Shown piece by piece: positions 18,198-26,687 of a DNA stretch of 64,000 nt. Origin of the DNA: Nocardia sp. SYP-A9097 (GTDB lineage: Bacteria; Actinomycetota; Actinomycetes; Mycobacteriales; Mycobacteriaceae); NCBI RefSeq assembly GCF_009649815.1, contig NZ_WJIC01000011.1, positions 62,001-126,000 of the forward strand, given 5' to 3'. The stretch's first letter is position 1, and the number at the start of each line of letters is the position of its first letter. Below the pieces are notes generated by a model. It ran no database searches. It was not told the DNA's origin and worked only from the letters and a program-made list of their open reading frames with translations. Made by a program: the position numbers and the translations under genes.

Positions 18198-18887
18198 TCA
18201 GTCGGTCGCGGTGCCGACATCCATGCCACGGCCGGCGAGCCACGGCAGGGGATCGATGGGCGCACCGGGGGAAATGTGCACCTCGTAGTGCAGGTGCGGT
18301 CCGGTGGAGTAGCCGCGGCTGCCGACGGTGGCGACGTCATCGCCCGCGCGCACCTGCTGGCCGGGCTGCACCAGAATGTCCTGCATATGGCCGTAGACGC
18401 CGATGGTGCCGTCATCCTGCTGGATTCGCACCCACAGGCCGAAACCGGAGGCGGGGCCCGCCTCGATGACGGTGCCGTCGGTGACGGCGCGAATGGGAGT
18501 GCCGAAGCCGTCACCGAAGTCGATACCGGCGTGCATGGCACCCCAGCGGACACCGAAGCCGGAGGTCAGCGGCCCGGCCACGGGGCGCACGGTCTTGGGG
18601 CGGGCCTGCTCGATACCGAGGTTGCGCAGGAAGTCGGTGACCTCCGGCGGGACGAACTGCGGCATCTGGGCTTCGTACGGGGTGAAGGCGGTGAACTGCG
18701 CGTCGTGCGGGGCGGCGGCGACGGTAGCGACGGGATCGCTGGGCTGGGCTTCGGCGCTCGGAACGGCGGCGGCCAGCACACTGAGCGCGGCGCCGACGAC
18801 GGCGGAGACGGCCACTGCGCGAGTTGCGGCCGTCCGGTACCGGCCGTCCCACTTGGGGCTGCGAGATAACGGAACGGTTACGGGCAT
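18198..18887 (-). CDS. Secreted M23 (LytM-type) peptidase
   Basis: A 229-residue exported peptidoglycan endopeptidase. A long signal peptide with a basic start and a hydrophobic core at about 23-42 ends near AEA at residue 47. The LytM domain carries the zinc ligands His119 and Asp123 (AMHAGIDFG), YGHMQD with His167, and GPHLHYEVH with His198 and His200. The catalytic set is therefore complete and hydrolase activity on wall peptide crosslinks is expected. A perfect CRP-type half-site pair lies about 40 bp upstream of the start, suggesting cAMP-linked control as described for mycobacterial resuscitation factors. Confidence 0.94.
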   Translation of the reverse strand: MPVTVPLSRSPKWDGRYRTAATRAVAVSAVVGAALSVLAAAVPSAEAQPSDPVATVAAAPHDAQFTAFTPYEAQMPQFVPPEVTDFLRNLGIEQARPKTVRPVAGPLTSGFGVRWGAMHAGIDFGDGFGTPIRAVTDGTVIEAGPASGFGLWVRIQQDDGTIGVYGHMQDILVQPGQQVRAGDDVATVGSRGYSTGPHLHYEVHISPGAPIDPLPWLAGRGMDVGTATD

Positions 18888-18927
18888 GCATCGAACGTAC
18901 GGGAGGTCGTTACCGCCCTGAAAGCAC

Positions 18928-18943
18928 TGTGATCACCGTCACA
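18928..18943. promoter_or_regulatory. CRP/FNR-family operator
   Basis: TGTGATCACCGTCACA gives TGTGA and TCACA half-sites with six bases between, a perfect match to the CRP consensus also bound by mycobacterial CRP (Rv3676). It lies in the divergent spacer, 41 bp upstream of the M23 peptidase start and 127 bp upstream of the ArsR-type gene. Confidence 0.7.
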
Positions 18944-19069
18944 TAGATACAAAACGCCAGGTGATTGGTCACGACCCGGTAACGACACGCGGGTAATTTC
19001 GGTATGACCTTGGGAATGGGCGATACGAGGCGTATTGACCTGATCAACTCCGCCGGGCACTCTATTTAA

Positions 19070-19396
19070 GTGTTCGCTAACGGAGTGAAGGTCCTCAGCG
19101 CGCTTGCCGACCCCACTCGGCGCGCGGTCTTCGAGGCATTGCCGCAAGGCCCACGGTCGGTGGGCGAACTGGCCGAACTCGTCGGCGTGAGTAGCTCGGC
19201 GGTATCTCAGCACCTGAAGATCCTGCGCGAGGCCCGCCTGGTGATGGCTCAGCCCGAGGGCACCCGGCGGCTGTACGGCCTGGACCCGCGCGGCCTGGCC
19301 GATGCCCGCGACTATCTCGAACAGTTCTGGCCCAGTGCCATCGCCTCGTATTCGGCGGCCCTGTCCAGCGCCCACGCCGATATCGCGGAGACCTAG
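19070..19396 (+). CDS. ArsR-family transcriptional regulator
   Basis: A 108-residue winged-helix repressor. The conserved core is KVLSALADPTRRAVFEAL, then SVGELAELVGVSSSAVSQHLKILREARLV and a wing (RRLYGLDPRGL). The C-terminus ends in DYLEQFWPSAIASYSAAL, characteristic of the subgroup usually found with an SRPBCC/AHSA1 partner, although no such partner is adjacent here. No Cys metal-site motif is seen, so metal sensing is not supported. The GTG at 19070 lacks a clear Shine-Dalgarno sequence; another GTG at 19085 is possible. The stop codon is inside a tandem repeat. Confidence 0.9.
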   Translation: MFANGVKVLSALADPTRRAVFEALPQGPRSVGELAELVGVSSSAVSQHLKILREARLVMAQPEGTRRLYGLDPRGLADARDYLEQFWPSAIASYSAALSSAHADIAET

Positions 19397-19436
19397 GCCG
19401 ATATCGCGGAGACCTAGGCCGATATCGCGGAGACCT
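19376..19436. repeat. 21-bp tandem repeat, 2.9 copies, carrying a stop codon in each unit
   Basis: The unit GCCGATATCGCGGAGACC plus TAG occurs at 19376, 19397 and 19418; the third copy is complete up to ...GACCT. The first copy encodes the last residues and stop of the ArsR-type protein. The unit is a multiple of three and contains the palindrome CGATATCG. Copies two and three fill the gap up to the stop of the convergent GT9 gene. Confidence 0.97.
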
Positions 19437-19438
19437 GG

Positions 19439-20428
19439 TCAGCCCACGCGCCGATACGCCTGTTGTGCACGGCGATCCAGACCCGTCCCTGGCCACGGCC
19501 GCTTGCGGAGCTGCTTGTCGATCGCATTGACGACCTCGGGCACGCCGATCTTCAACAGCCCGGGATCGGTGGTCGGTGCGTCCGGATCACCGGTCTGCCC
19601 GGCCCACAGCACCGCATGCCGGCCGAGCAGATGCGGCGGCGGACCGCTGCGACTGGGCGGGGTCGGCCCGAACAGCAGCACCGTGCGTGTACCGAAAGCC
19701 GTTGCGAGATGGGCGACTCCGGTATCACCGCAGACCACCAGGGCGGCCTCGGCGACGGTCGCGGCGAGTTCGATGAGGTTCTGCTGTCCGGCCAGCACGC
19801 GCGCGGTGGGCAGTCCGGCTCGTGCCGCCACCCCGAGGGCGATATCGCGTTCGGTCTCGTCGCCGGTGATCACCACATCGCGGTCCTGCACCAGCAGATG
19901 CCGTACCACCGCGGCGAATCGATCCGGCGGCCAGCGTCGCGCGGCCGCGCCCGCACCGATATGTACGACCACACAATCGCGGTGACTGGTGGCGGCGACC
20001 GGCGGCACCAATCCGAGATTGCGGCGATCGGCGGTGATCCCCGCGGATTCGAGCAGGTGACACCAGCGGTCCACATCGTGCATATCGGTCTGCCAGTCCG
20101 GTCCGGCCAACTCCGGGAAGACCGGATTGCGGTAGGTCAGAATGCGTTCGGGGTGGATACGGGTGAATTCGACCATGCTGTCGGCGGTGGCACTGTGCAG
20201 ATTCACCAGCAGTGCGGGCGGTGCGCCCTCCCAGCGGATTCCGGTCGGCTCCGCGGACGGGATCATCTCGTCGATGGAGGCGATCAAATCGACAATGGGT
20301 TTGAGCCGATGCGGGGCGGCCAGTGCGATGTGGTCCTGGGGCCGGGCCCGGCGCAGTGCGCGCAGGGCGGGGACCGCGGTGAGCAGATCACCCAGCCCGC
20401 GTGCGCGTAGCACGAGTACAACCGCCAC
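19439..20428 (-). CDS. Glycosyltransferase family 9 protein
   Basis: A 329-residue protein with the GT9 (heptosyltransferase-like) fold. The N-terminal RARGLGDLLTAVPALRALRRARP resembles the acceptor-side motif of the family; GAGAAARRWPPDRFAAVV and CGDTGVAHLATAFGTRTVLLFGPTPPSR match the donor-side motif. Actinobacteria lack LPS, so the product is more likely another cell-envelope glycan. Neighbours give no pathway. The C-terminus beyond about residue 290 is basic and unique. Confidence 0.9.
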   Translation of the reverse strand: MAVVLVLRARGLGDLLTAVPALRALRRARPQDHIALAAPHRLKPIVDLIASIDEMIPSAEPTGIRWEGAPPALLVNLHSATADSMVEFTRIHPERILTYRNPVFPELAGPDWQTDMHDVDRWCHLLESAGITADRRNLGLVPPVAATSHRDCVVVHIGAGAAARRWPPDRFAAVVRHLLVQDRDVVITGDETERDIALGVAARAGLPTARVLAGQQNLIELAATVAEAALVVCGDTGVAHLATAFGTRTVLLFGPTPPSRSGPPPHLLGRHAVLWAGQTGDPDAPTTDPGLLKIGVPEVVNAIDKQLRKRPWPGTGLDRRAQQAYRRVG

Positions 20429-20766
20429 TGAGTTCTCCTAGACGTCACTGCTCCCACACACGGAAGACCCTCCAGGACACGCGCGGAGAGCCACTGGAGG
20501 TGGACTACCCGCGGTATGAGCCCCCGAAACCCGTGCGCCACTCGATCGGAGATCGAACTCGCGCAGCGCCACTTCCACCCGATCGGGACGCCACGGCGCC
20601 GGCCGCTACGCCCCGACGAACTCGGTGAACAGAGCATGGCGGACTTCGTGGTCTCCGGTCTCGTCCGCGCCGGAGGCATCCCCTTTCCGTCCCGCGCCGA
20701 ATCGCCGGGACCTTTTTGTACTACCGGCTGTCGTTGACGGGGGTTGATCAACTACCGTGGGTAGCT
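20429..20766. other. Intergenic region without a supported gene
   Basis: A 338-bp spacer between the divergent GT9 gene and a small membrane protein gene. Short open frames (for example 20516-20737) have no recognisable content and no codon bias. The stretch near 20733 holds TTGACG and the palindrome TTGATCAA, which may belong to the promoter of the gene starting at 20767. Confidence 0.5.
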
Positions 20767-21117
20767 ATGGACTTCGTCTACGACCTGGTGGTTGTGTCGC
20801 ATTTGCTTGGTATGGCGGCGGTGGTCGGCGGGTATGTTGCCGCTCAGCCGCGGGTGTCCGAACTGATGGTGTGGGGTGCGCGGGCGCAGCTGCTCACCGG
20901 CATCATTCTGGTCGGGATGGCCGAGTCGATCGACTCGCTCGGCAAGGACCCGAATATGTCCAAGGTCATCGCCAAACTCGTTGTGGCCGTGCTGGTCGCG
21001 GGATTCGCCGAAATGGGGCGGGCCGATGCCAAGCGCGGCAAGGCCGTGCCGTGGATGACCCATGCCGCGGGTGGGCTGGCCATCCTCAATGTGTTCATCG
21101 CCGCGCTCTGGAACTGA
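20767..21117 (+). CDS. Small integral membrane protein, function unknown
   Basis: A 116-residue protein with four predicted membrane helices: DLVVVSHLLGMAAVVGGYVAA, ARAQLLTGIILVGMAES, IAKLVVAVLVAGFAEM and AAGGLAILNVFIAALW. I chose the ATG at 20767 because translation from there opens directly into the first helix. Its stop is 1 bp from the stop of the convergent SGNH hydrolase gene. It resembles conserved actinobacterial proteins of unknown function. Confidence 0.8.
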   Translation: MDFVYDLVVVSHLLGMAAVVGGYVAAQPRVSELMVWGARAQLLTGIILVGMAESIDSLGKDPNMSKVIAKLVVAVLVAGFAEMGRADAKRGKAVPWMTHAAGGLAILNVFIAALWN

Positions 21118-21118
21118 G

Positions 21119-21838
21119 CTACTGCCCGCCGTGGCCGGAGTCGGCATGGCGGGCAAAGGATTTCGCGAGCTCGGCGGCGACCACCGCCTGACCTGCCATG
21201 GTCAGGTGAATGTGGTCGGCGCTGAGCCAGTCCTCACGCAGGCGCGCGGGGTGGGCCCAGAATTCGGTGAGGATGGCGTCGTGGCGGGCCGCGACTCGGC
21301 GCACGCTGTCGGCGAATCCGGCGAAGCGGGGACGCAATGGTCGCAGTGGACCGGTGAAGGCGTCGGCCAGGGTGAACATGGACAGGCGTGCGCCGGTGGC
21401 GGCGACGCTGTCGCAGAGGGCGTCGAGGTCTTTCTCGACGGCGATGAGATCGCCGTCGCGGCGTATGAGGTCATTGCCGCCGCAGGTGATATGCACCAGG
21501 TCGGGGTGGAAATCGTGGAGGGCGGCAAGCTGTCCGGCGCGCACCTCGGGGATGGTCGCACCCATGCGGCCGGTATTGAGGTAGTCGGTGCCGGGGTGCG
21601 CGGCCAGGAACCAGCGGGCCAGGCGATCGGCCCAGGAGATGGTTTCGTAGCCGGGTGAAGGGTCCCCGGTCGCCGCGGCGGTGGAGTCGCCGATGACCGC
21701 GAAGCGCCGCCACGGGGTTACGGCCAGTAGTTCGCGGGCCGTGGCATCGGAGAGCAGATAGGGGTCATCGAGGCCGATATGGGTGCGCGGGGAGTCCGGG
21801 GCGAGGGTATCGCCGGTGTGAATGTCGTTGGCGCTCAT
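21119..21838 (-). CDS. SGNH/GDSL-family hydrolase
   Basis: A 239-residue esterase/lipase-type enzyme without a signal peptide. Block I is FAVIGDSTAAATG with the nucleophile Ser52, the Gly block is NTGRMGATIPEV, block III is CGGNDLI with Asn, and block V is SADHIHLTMAG with catalytic Asp and His. All SGNH signature residues are present. The ATG overlaps the stop of the MFS pump (ATGA), so pump and hydrolase are made together. The hydrolase may act on a compound handled by the pump (inference). Confidence 0.92.
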   Translation of the reverse strand: MSANDIHTGDTLAPDSPRTHIGLDDPYLLSDATARELLAVTPWRRFAVIGDSTAAATGDPSPGYETISWADRLARWFLAAHPGTDYLNTGRMGATIPEVRAGQLAALHDFHPDLVHITCGGNDLIRRDGDLIAVEKDLDALCDSVAATGARLSMFTLADAFTGPLRPLRPRFAGFADSVRRVAARHDAILTEFWAHPARLREDWLSADHIHLTMAGQAVVAAELAKSFARHADSGHGGQ

Positions 21839-23286
21839 AGGTTTGTCTCCTCGGTGCGGGCCGGCAGGGCGGCGAGTGTGGCGGCGGCCAGGGCGATGAC
21901 CGCGCAGATCGCGAAGAGGATGTGGAAGGCGGCGAGGCCGTCGTGCGGGTGCGCGGCGAAGACGGCGGCCAGCACCGCCACCCCGAGTGCGCCGCCGGAT
22001 TGGCGGGCGGTGAGGTTCATGCCGACTCCGGCCGCGAAGCGTTGCGGTGGAAGCGATCTCGCGGCGGCGGTGCCCAGCACGGTGATCACAATGCCCACTC
22101 CGCCGCCGCCGAGGAGTGAGGCGGGCACCCAGGCGGTCCAGAGGTTCGGGGTGTGGCCGAAGGCGTCGGTGCTCATGTAGAAGGTGGAGGCGGCGAACAT
22201 GAGGGCGCCGAGCACTCCCACCCAGTGCTGCGCATTCTCCGATGCGCGCCCCGCGAGGACCGCGGTCACCATGGAGGCGATGGCCCCGATCGTCATGAAT
22301 CCGGCGGACTTCAAGATCGAGTACTGCCAGATATCGGCGAGCCACAGCGGCCCGGCCAGCAGCCACGCGAACATGGCCGCACCGAAGACGAAGGCGACGG
22401 CATTGACCAGCGCGTACCGGTGACTGCGCCACAGTGTCACGGCGATCGCCGGGCGCGGATGCCGGCGCGAGCGCCACAGTGCGATACCCAGTAGGACGAG
22501 TCCGCCGAGACCACAGGCCAGGGTGCGCCAGTTGTCCCAGCCCCACGGCTGGCCCTGGGTCACCGCCGCGACCACCGCGCCGATACCCAATCCGGTTGCG
22601 GCGGTACCGAACAGGTCGGGCAAGCCGTCCGCGTGCCGCACCTCGTTCCTGGTCAGGGCGAGCCCGAACCCGATGAGCACGGCCGCGATGGGCACATTGA
22701 TGACGAAGACCGAACGCCAGCCGAACCAGTCGACGAGTGCGCCGCCGACCGCCGGGCCGACGGTGGCGGCGAATCCGCCTGCGGCGGTCCACGCGGCCAT
22801 GGCGACACCGATGCGTTCGGTCGGGGTGGCGCTCAATACCAGTCCCAGCCCGGCGGGGATGAGGAATGCGGCGGTCGCACCCTGTAGGAAGCGTCCGGTG
22901 ATCAGCCAGTCCGCGCCGGGTGCGAGTGCGCAGAGCAGTGAGGTGAGCGCGAATCCGGCCAGTGCGGCCAGGAATACGCGGCCGCGCCCGAGTGTGTCGG
23001 CGAGTCGTCCGGCGGGGGTGAGGAGTGCGGCGAAGGCGACCGCGTACCCGCTGACGACCCAGGTGAGTGTGGCGGGTGAGGTGTCCGGGTAGTCGCGGGC
23101 GATGGCGGGGAAGGCGATATTGACGACCGAAAGGTCGAGGAAGGCAACGAATGCCGCGCCGCAGGCGACGAGCAGTGCCCGCCGTGTCGATCGGTCGGCG
23201 GGCGGTGTGGGAGTGGCGGCCGGGTCTTCGGCGGCAATGGGTGTGGTGGGTGGCGCGGCGGCGGGCCGTGCGGGTGTCTCTGTCAT
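21835..23286 (-). CDS. MFS transporter, DHA2 (EmrB/QacA) type
   Basis: A 483-residue drug:proton antiporter-type permease with 14 predicted helices. It has a Pro/Ala-rich N-terminus, the first helix with FLDLSVVNIAFPAIARD, motif A GRLADTLGRGRVFL and motif C-like AGGFAATVGPAVGGALVDWFGWRSVF. It is divergent from a TetR-family gene, with a large inverted repeat in between, the usual arrangement for a repressor-controlled efflux pump. The 3' end overlaps the SGNH hydrolase start. Confidence 0.94.
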   Translation of the reverse strand: MTETPARPAAAPPTTPIAAEDPAATPTPPADRSTRRALLVACGAAFVAFLDLSVVNIAFPAIARDYPDTSPATLTWVVSGYAVAFAALLTPAGRLADTLGRGRVFLAALAGFALTSLLCALAPGADWLITGRFLQGATAAFLIPAGLGLVLSATPTERIGVAMAAWTAAGGFAATVGPAVGGALVDWFGWRSVFVINVPIAAVLIGFGLALTRNEVRHADGLPDLFGTAATGLGIGAVVAAVTQGQPWGWDNWRTLACGLGGLVLLGIALWRSRRHPRPAIAVTLWRSHRYALVNAVAFVFGAAMFAWLLAGPLWLADIWQYSILKSAGFMTIGAIASMVTAVLAGRASENAQHWVGVLGALMFAASTFYMSTDAFGHTPNLWTAWVPASLLGGGGVGIVITVLGTAAARSLPPQRFAAGVGMNLTARQSGGALGVAVLAAVFAAHPHDGLAAFHILFAICAVIALAAATLAALPARTEETNL

Positions 23287-23325
23287 GGCGGACTTCCGGT
23301 GCAGAAGAGGCGGGAGCAAAACTGT

Positions 23326-23370
23326 ACGCACGATCGTTCGTATTGTTGAAAAGTACGACCGATCGTGCGT
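23326..23370. promoter_or_regulatory. Candidate TetR operator (two palindromic boxes in inverted orientation)
   Basis: Two 17-bp boxes, ACGCACGATCGTTCGTA at 23326 and TACGACCGATCGTGCGT at 23354, are inverted copies of each other (16 of 17 bases), separated by 11 bp. Each box contains an ACGATCGT or CGATCG core. They fill the divergent spacer between the MFS and TetR genes and overlap any promoter there. Confidence 0.75.
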
Positions 23371-23400
23371 TTTGGCAACAGATAATGCGAGACTGGAAGG

Positions 23401-24033
23401 ATGGCCGACCCGATGCACCCTGCTGAGCAGCAGATTTCCGATCAACGTCTGCTGAAGGGCGCGCGAGCCCGCGCCACCATCGCCCGCCATGCCGCCGATG
23501 TCGCCTCCGTGGAGGGGCTGACGGGTTTGAGCCTGGGCCGCCTCGCGAGCGATCTCGGGGTGAGTAAGAGTGGCGTCGCGACGCTCTTCGGCACCAAGGA
23601 GAATCTGCAACTGGCTGCCGTCGAATCGGCGCGCGAGGTCTTCATCGATCATGTGGTGCGGCCCGCGCTGCCCGAACCCAAGGGCATGGCGCGGTTGCGC
23701 GCACTCATGGACAACTGGTTCGCCTATATCGGCGCACCGGTCCTGCCGGGGGGTTGCTTCCGGGTTGCGGGACTACCGGAATTCGACAGCCGGCCCGGCC
23801 CGGTACGCGATGCTCTGGTGGCCGATCGCCAGGATTGGTTCGGCTTGCTGGAGAAGGAGATCGGTCGCGCCCAGGAGCAGGGGTACGCGACCGGACATGA
23901 CCCGCACGCGTTGGCATTCCAGCTCGACGCGCTCGTGTCCGCGGCCAATACCGCGGCGCGCCTCGGCGACGAATCCGCGATTCCCACCGCGCGCTCCCTG
24001 ATCGATCTGCTGCTCGGATTGCCAACGCGCTGA
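23401..24033 (+). CDS. TetR/AcrR-family transcriptional regulator
   Basis: A 210-residue regulator. The N-terminal helix-turn-helix is LSLGRLASDLGVSKSGVATLFGTKENLQLAAVESA. The C-terminal domain includes PGGCFRVAGLPEFDSRPGPVRDALVADRQDWFGLLEKEI, resembling the TetR C-terminal subfamily that carries a conserved Gly-Gly-Cys-Phe. It presumably represses the divergent MFS-SGNH operon through the inverted-repeat boxes upstream of its ATG. GGAAGG precedes the start. Confidence 0.93.
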   Translation: MADPMHPAEQQISDQRLLKGARARATIARHAADVASVEGLTGLSLGRLASDLGVSKSGVATLFGTKENLQLAAVESAREVFIDHVVRPALPEPKGMARLRALMDNWFAYIGAPVLPGGCFRVAGLPEFDSRPGPVRDALVADRQDWFGLLEKEIGRAQEQGYATGHDPHALAFQLDALVSAANTAARLGDESAIPTARSLIDLLLGLPTR

Positions 24034-24147
24034 ACGGATCCGCGTGCCGTGATCGATGAAAACGCCCGGACCTGCGCGAACTCGAATTTTCTTCGCGGAG
24101 TGCACTTTTGCGCGTAATGCGTGAATGCGCCCAGGTCAAAGCATGTT

Positions 24148-24483
24148 TCACGTGGAGCGAGGCGCGTACATGATGACCGCGACACCGATCAGACAGATCA
24201 ACGCGCCGAGCACATCCCAGCGGTCCGGCCGGAAGCCGTCCAGGGCCATGCCCCACAGCAGTGAGCCCGCCACGAACACCCCGCCATAGGCCGCCAGGAT
24301 TCGCCCGAAATTAGCGTCTGGTTGCAGTGTGGCCACGAAGCCATAGCATCCGAGCGCGATTACCCCCGCGCCCATCCAGGCCCAGCCGCGATGCTCGCGC
24401 ACCCCCTGCCAAATGAGCCAGGCCCCACCGATTTCGGCGACGGCGGCCAGCGCGAACAGGGCGATCGAACGCAGGACGGTCAT
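24148..24483 (-). CDS. YnfA/UPF0060-family membrane protein
   Basis: A 111-residue four-helix protein of the YnfA family, distantly related to small multidrug resistance transporters. Typical family sequence is present: AVAEIGGAWLIWQGVREHRGWAWMGAGVIAL, GFVATLQPDANFGRILAAYGGVFVAGSLLWGMALDGFRPDRWD and GALICLIGVAVIMYAPR. The start at 24483 fits the family length; an open extension of 22 codons upstream is Arg/Pro-rich and unlikely. Physiological substrate unknown. Confidence 0.94.
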   Translation of the reverse strand: MTVLRSIALFALAAVAEIGGAWLIWQGVREHRGWAWMGAGVIALGCYGFVATLQPDANFGRILAAYGGVFVAGSLLWGMALDGFRPDRWDVLGALICLIGVAVIMYAPRST

Positions 24484-24593
24484 GCGGGACACCCTAGGAC
24501 CCGGCCGGACCGCCCCTCGTGCACGGTCCGGCCGGGCCGGGTTGAGCAATGGTCACTGCGCGGCCGATTCGACGCGGCCGCACGGCGATTGAT

Positions 24594-25838
24594 TCAGCGC
24601 TGCCGTATGGCCGCGTCGAACAGTTGCTGTCCCAGATATCCGCCCGGCGCCGGGACGCCGGGCGGAATCACGAAGACAGCGGAACCGACCGGTGTTGTCC
24701 ATTGATTCAATGCGTCGAACTCGGCGAGTCGCGCCTGCACCGGCAGATACTGGGCATCGACATCGCGCTGGCAGGCCACGAACAGCAATCCCGAATTCGA
24801 GACGTGCCCGGGTGCGGGCGCGTCGTCGTAGTTGTAGCCGCGGCGCAGGAATCGCTCATTGTCGTGCGCGCGGTGTGCGCGGGCGATATGCGAGGACGGC
24901 GGAATCACCGGGATGCCGTACCGGTCGACCTCGGTGAAATCCGGTTCGTCGAATTCCTGTGTGCCGGACAGGGGTGCGCCGTTCGAATCGTGCCGTCCGA
25001 GGGTGATGGCGCGTCCGTCGGCATCGAGCTCGTCCCAGGAGTCGAGCTTCATGGCAATGCGGCGCAGCACCAGGGAGGTGCCACCCGCCAGCCACGGCTG
25101 GGTGGTGCCGTCGTCCCAGATAAGTCGATCGAAATCGGTTGTGCCCGGTGCGATATTGACGGTGCCGTCGACCTGCCCCATGAGATTGCGCATGGTTTGC
25201 CCTTTGGGGGCATTGCGGAATCCGTGCTGCACCCACCGCACCTGCACCAGCGATTTCACATGCTTGGACAGCACGCGTACCGCATGCGAGACGGTGGTGG
25301 CCTCCGTGGCGCAGATCTGCAGCAGCAGATCCGCTCCGGTGTAGGCCGGGTCCAACTGGTCGATGGTGAAGGGCGGCAACTGTTTCAGCCAGGATGGTCG
25401 CGCGTCGCCGAGTCCGGCCACGGTGAACAGCTCCGGTCCGAAGCCGACGGTTACGGTGAGCCGGGCCGGGCGCAGGGCCAATTCCGGTTCGGTATCGGCG
25501 AGCGCGGGTTTGCCCTGGGTGAGCCGGGCCGCGTCATCGGTCCAGATTTTGAGCAGACCGATAATGTCCTCGCGGTCCAGACCCGGTTTCAGATCGAACC
25601 CGACGAACGCCGCCGCCTGCGGTGGATCGGTATCGATCCCGGCCTGATGCGGACCGTGGAACGGCACCGTATCGAGTCCGGGATCGCGCTCATGGTCACG
25701 ATGGCTGAGAGTGGCCGCGCCCCAGCCGATTCCGGCCGCACCGGCGACGCCCGCCGCGGCGGCCCCGCCACCGAGCAGTCGCCGCCGTGATACCCCGGTC
25801 GAGCGCGGCTGTGCCCGCTCAGCCACCGTGCGCGGCAT
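24594..25838 (-). CDS. Dye-decolourising (DyP-type) peroxidase, Tat-exported
   Basis: A 414-residue haem peroxidase. A twin-arginine signal (SRRRLLGGGAAAAGVAGAAG) lies near the N-terminus and the DyP hallmark GxxDG appears as NLMGQVDGT near residue 221. The family continues with the C-terminal LLFVACQRDVDAQYLPVQARL. Export as a folded haem protein is expected. The likely ATG at 25838 lies inside the 3' end of the PCuAC-like gene, giving a 20-bp overlap. PCuAC and DyP genes also sit together in Streptomyces copper-trafficking clusters, which suggests a shared copper or envelope-oxidation role here. Confidence 0.94.
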   Translation of the reverse strand: MPRTVAERAQPRSTGVSRRRLLGGGAAAAGVAGAAGIGWGAATLSHRDHERDPGLDTVPFHGPHQAGIDTDPPQAAAFVGFDLKPGLDREDIIGLLKIWTDDAARLTQGKPALADTEPELALRPARLTVTVGFGPELFTVAGLGDARPSWLKQLPPFTIDQLDPAYTGADLLLQICATEATTVSHAVRVLSKHVKSLVQVRWVQHGFRNAPKGQTMRNLMGQVDGTVNIAPGTTDFDRLIWDDGTTQPWLAGGTSLVLRRIAMKLDSWDELDADGRAITLGRHDSNGAPLSGTQEFDEPDFTEVDRYGIPVIPPSSHIARAHRAHDNERFLRRGYNYDDAPAPGHVSNSGLLFVACQRDVDAQYLPVQARLAEFDALNQWTTPVGSAVFVIPPGVPAPGGYLGQQLFDAAIRQR

Positions 25839-26379
25839 TGGCGCCGGTGGTAGGGGCGTAATTCTCCTTACCGCCGGCGAAGTCACGCACCTGCGCGGTG
25901 ATGGTGGTGCTGGACCCGTCGGAGAACACCAGGTTCAGTGTCGTCTCGGACCCGGTGCGCAGCGGCTGCGTCAAATCCATGAACATCAAATGCTCGGCAC
26001 CCGGCTTGAGTGTCCACGACCCGTGTGCGGGAATGGTCAGTCCACCCTCCTTGGGCCGCATGGTCTTATCTCCACCCGCGGCATCGGCGACCACCTCGTG
26101 GATCTCCACCCGCGCCGACGCCGGACTGGACGCGGCCACCAACTGCACGGGCTGATCGCTCGCATTATTGAGCGTCCCGAACGCCGCGGACATGCCACTG
26201 TCCGCGGCCTTGATCCACTGATCGCTCATGGTCACCTTGTCCGCGGCCTTACCCGAGGTCGAACCCGACCCGGAATCGGACGAACAGGCAACAGGAAAGA
26301 CAGCCATCGCCGAGAGAGCGGCAATAGCGGTGAGGCGGCGGGCAATACGAGGCGCGCGGCCTGCGAAAGAAACGGACAC
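25819..26379 (-). CDS. PCuAC-type periplasmic copper chaperone (DUF461), lipoprotein
   Basis: A 186-residue secreted protein. A signal sequence ends in AVFPVACSS, a lipobox-like site with a candidate lipidated Cys. The mature domain has the PCuAC copper motif in expected order: a His in VEIHEVV, Met in KTMRPKEGGLTIPAHGSWTL, and GAEHLMFMDLTQPL, supplying His and Met ligands. The GTG at 26379 is preferred because GGAG lies six bases upstream. It is followed by an overlapping DyP peroxidase gene. Copper delivery to an extracytoplasmic enzyme is the family role. Confidence 0.92.
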   Translation of the reverse strand: MSVSFAGRAPRIARRLTAIAALSAMAVFPVACSSDSGSGSTSGKAADKVTMSDQWIKAADSGMSAAFGTLNNASDQPVQLVAASSPASARVEIHEVVADAAGGDKTMRPKEGGLTIPAHGSWTLKPGAEHLMFMDLTQPLRTGSETTLNLVFSDGSSTTITAQVRDFAGGKENYAPTTGANAAHGG

Positions 26380-26382
26380 CAA

Positions 26383-26687
26383 AAACTCCGATCGATAAGG
26401 GAAGACGAGAGGACCTCGACCCGAAGCGCCGGCAAGCGCGCGAATGGAACGCGCTCGGCGAGACAGCTGTCACGACTACCTGAGACGGTGCACAGCCGAT
26501 TCTGGCGTGCACGCGCGGCGGTTCCACCATGAAACGCCGGGCATACCGCACCTGGAATCACGAGACGCCGTGCAACAGCGCGAGGCTGCGCGATGACGCC
26601 GTCGGCAACAGCGACACGTTGTGCGACTGGGCCTTGGAACCTCGACGCGCTATGCGGCAAAGCGGGAAGCGATGAAACGCCGTGCGA
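26383..26687. repeat. Intergenic spacer with imperfect ~30-bp repeats
   Basis: A 305-bp spacer without a supported gene. A degenerate motif close to GATGAAACGCCGTGC recurs at about 26529, 26560, 26592 and 26671, the first three at ~30-bp spacing, with AACAGCG following two of them. The copies are imperfect, so they may be decayed repeats rather than an operator array. Confidence 0.4.

Noticed and set aside
18888..19069. Possible c-di-AMP (ydaO) riboswitch upstream of the M23 peptidase
   Set aside because: Such riboswitches precede many actinobacterial wall hydrolases, but the 182-bp spacer lacks recognisable conserved ydaO segments and is short once the divergent promoter is allowed for.
24144..24159. 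parS-like sequence TGTTTCACGTGGAGCG
   Set aside because: Only 13 of 16 bases match the parS consensus, it overlaps the end of the YnfA gene, and parAB are not nearby; dif in this window places it far from the origin, where parS sites cluster.
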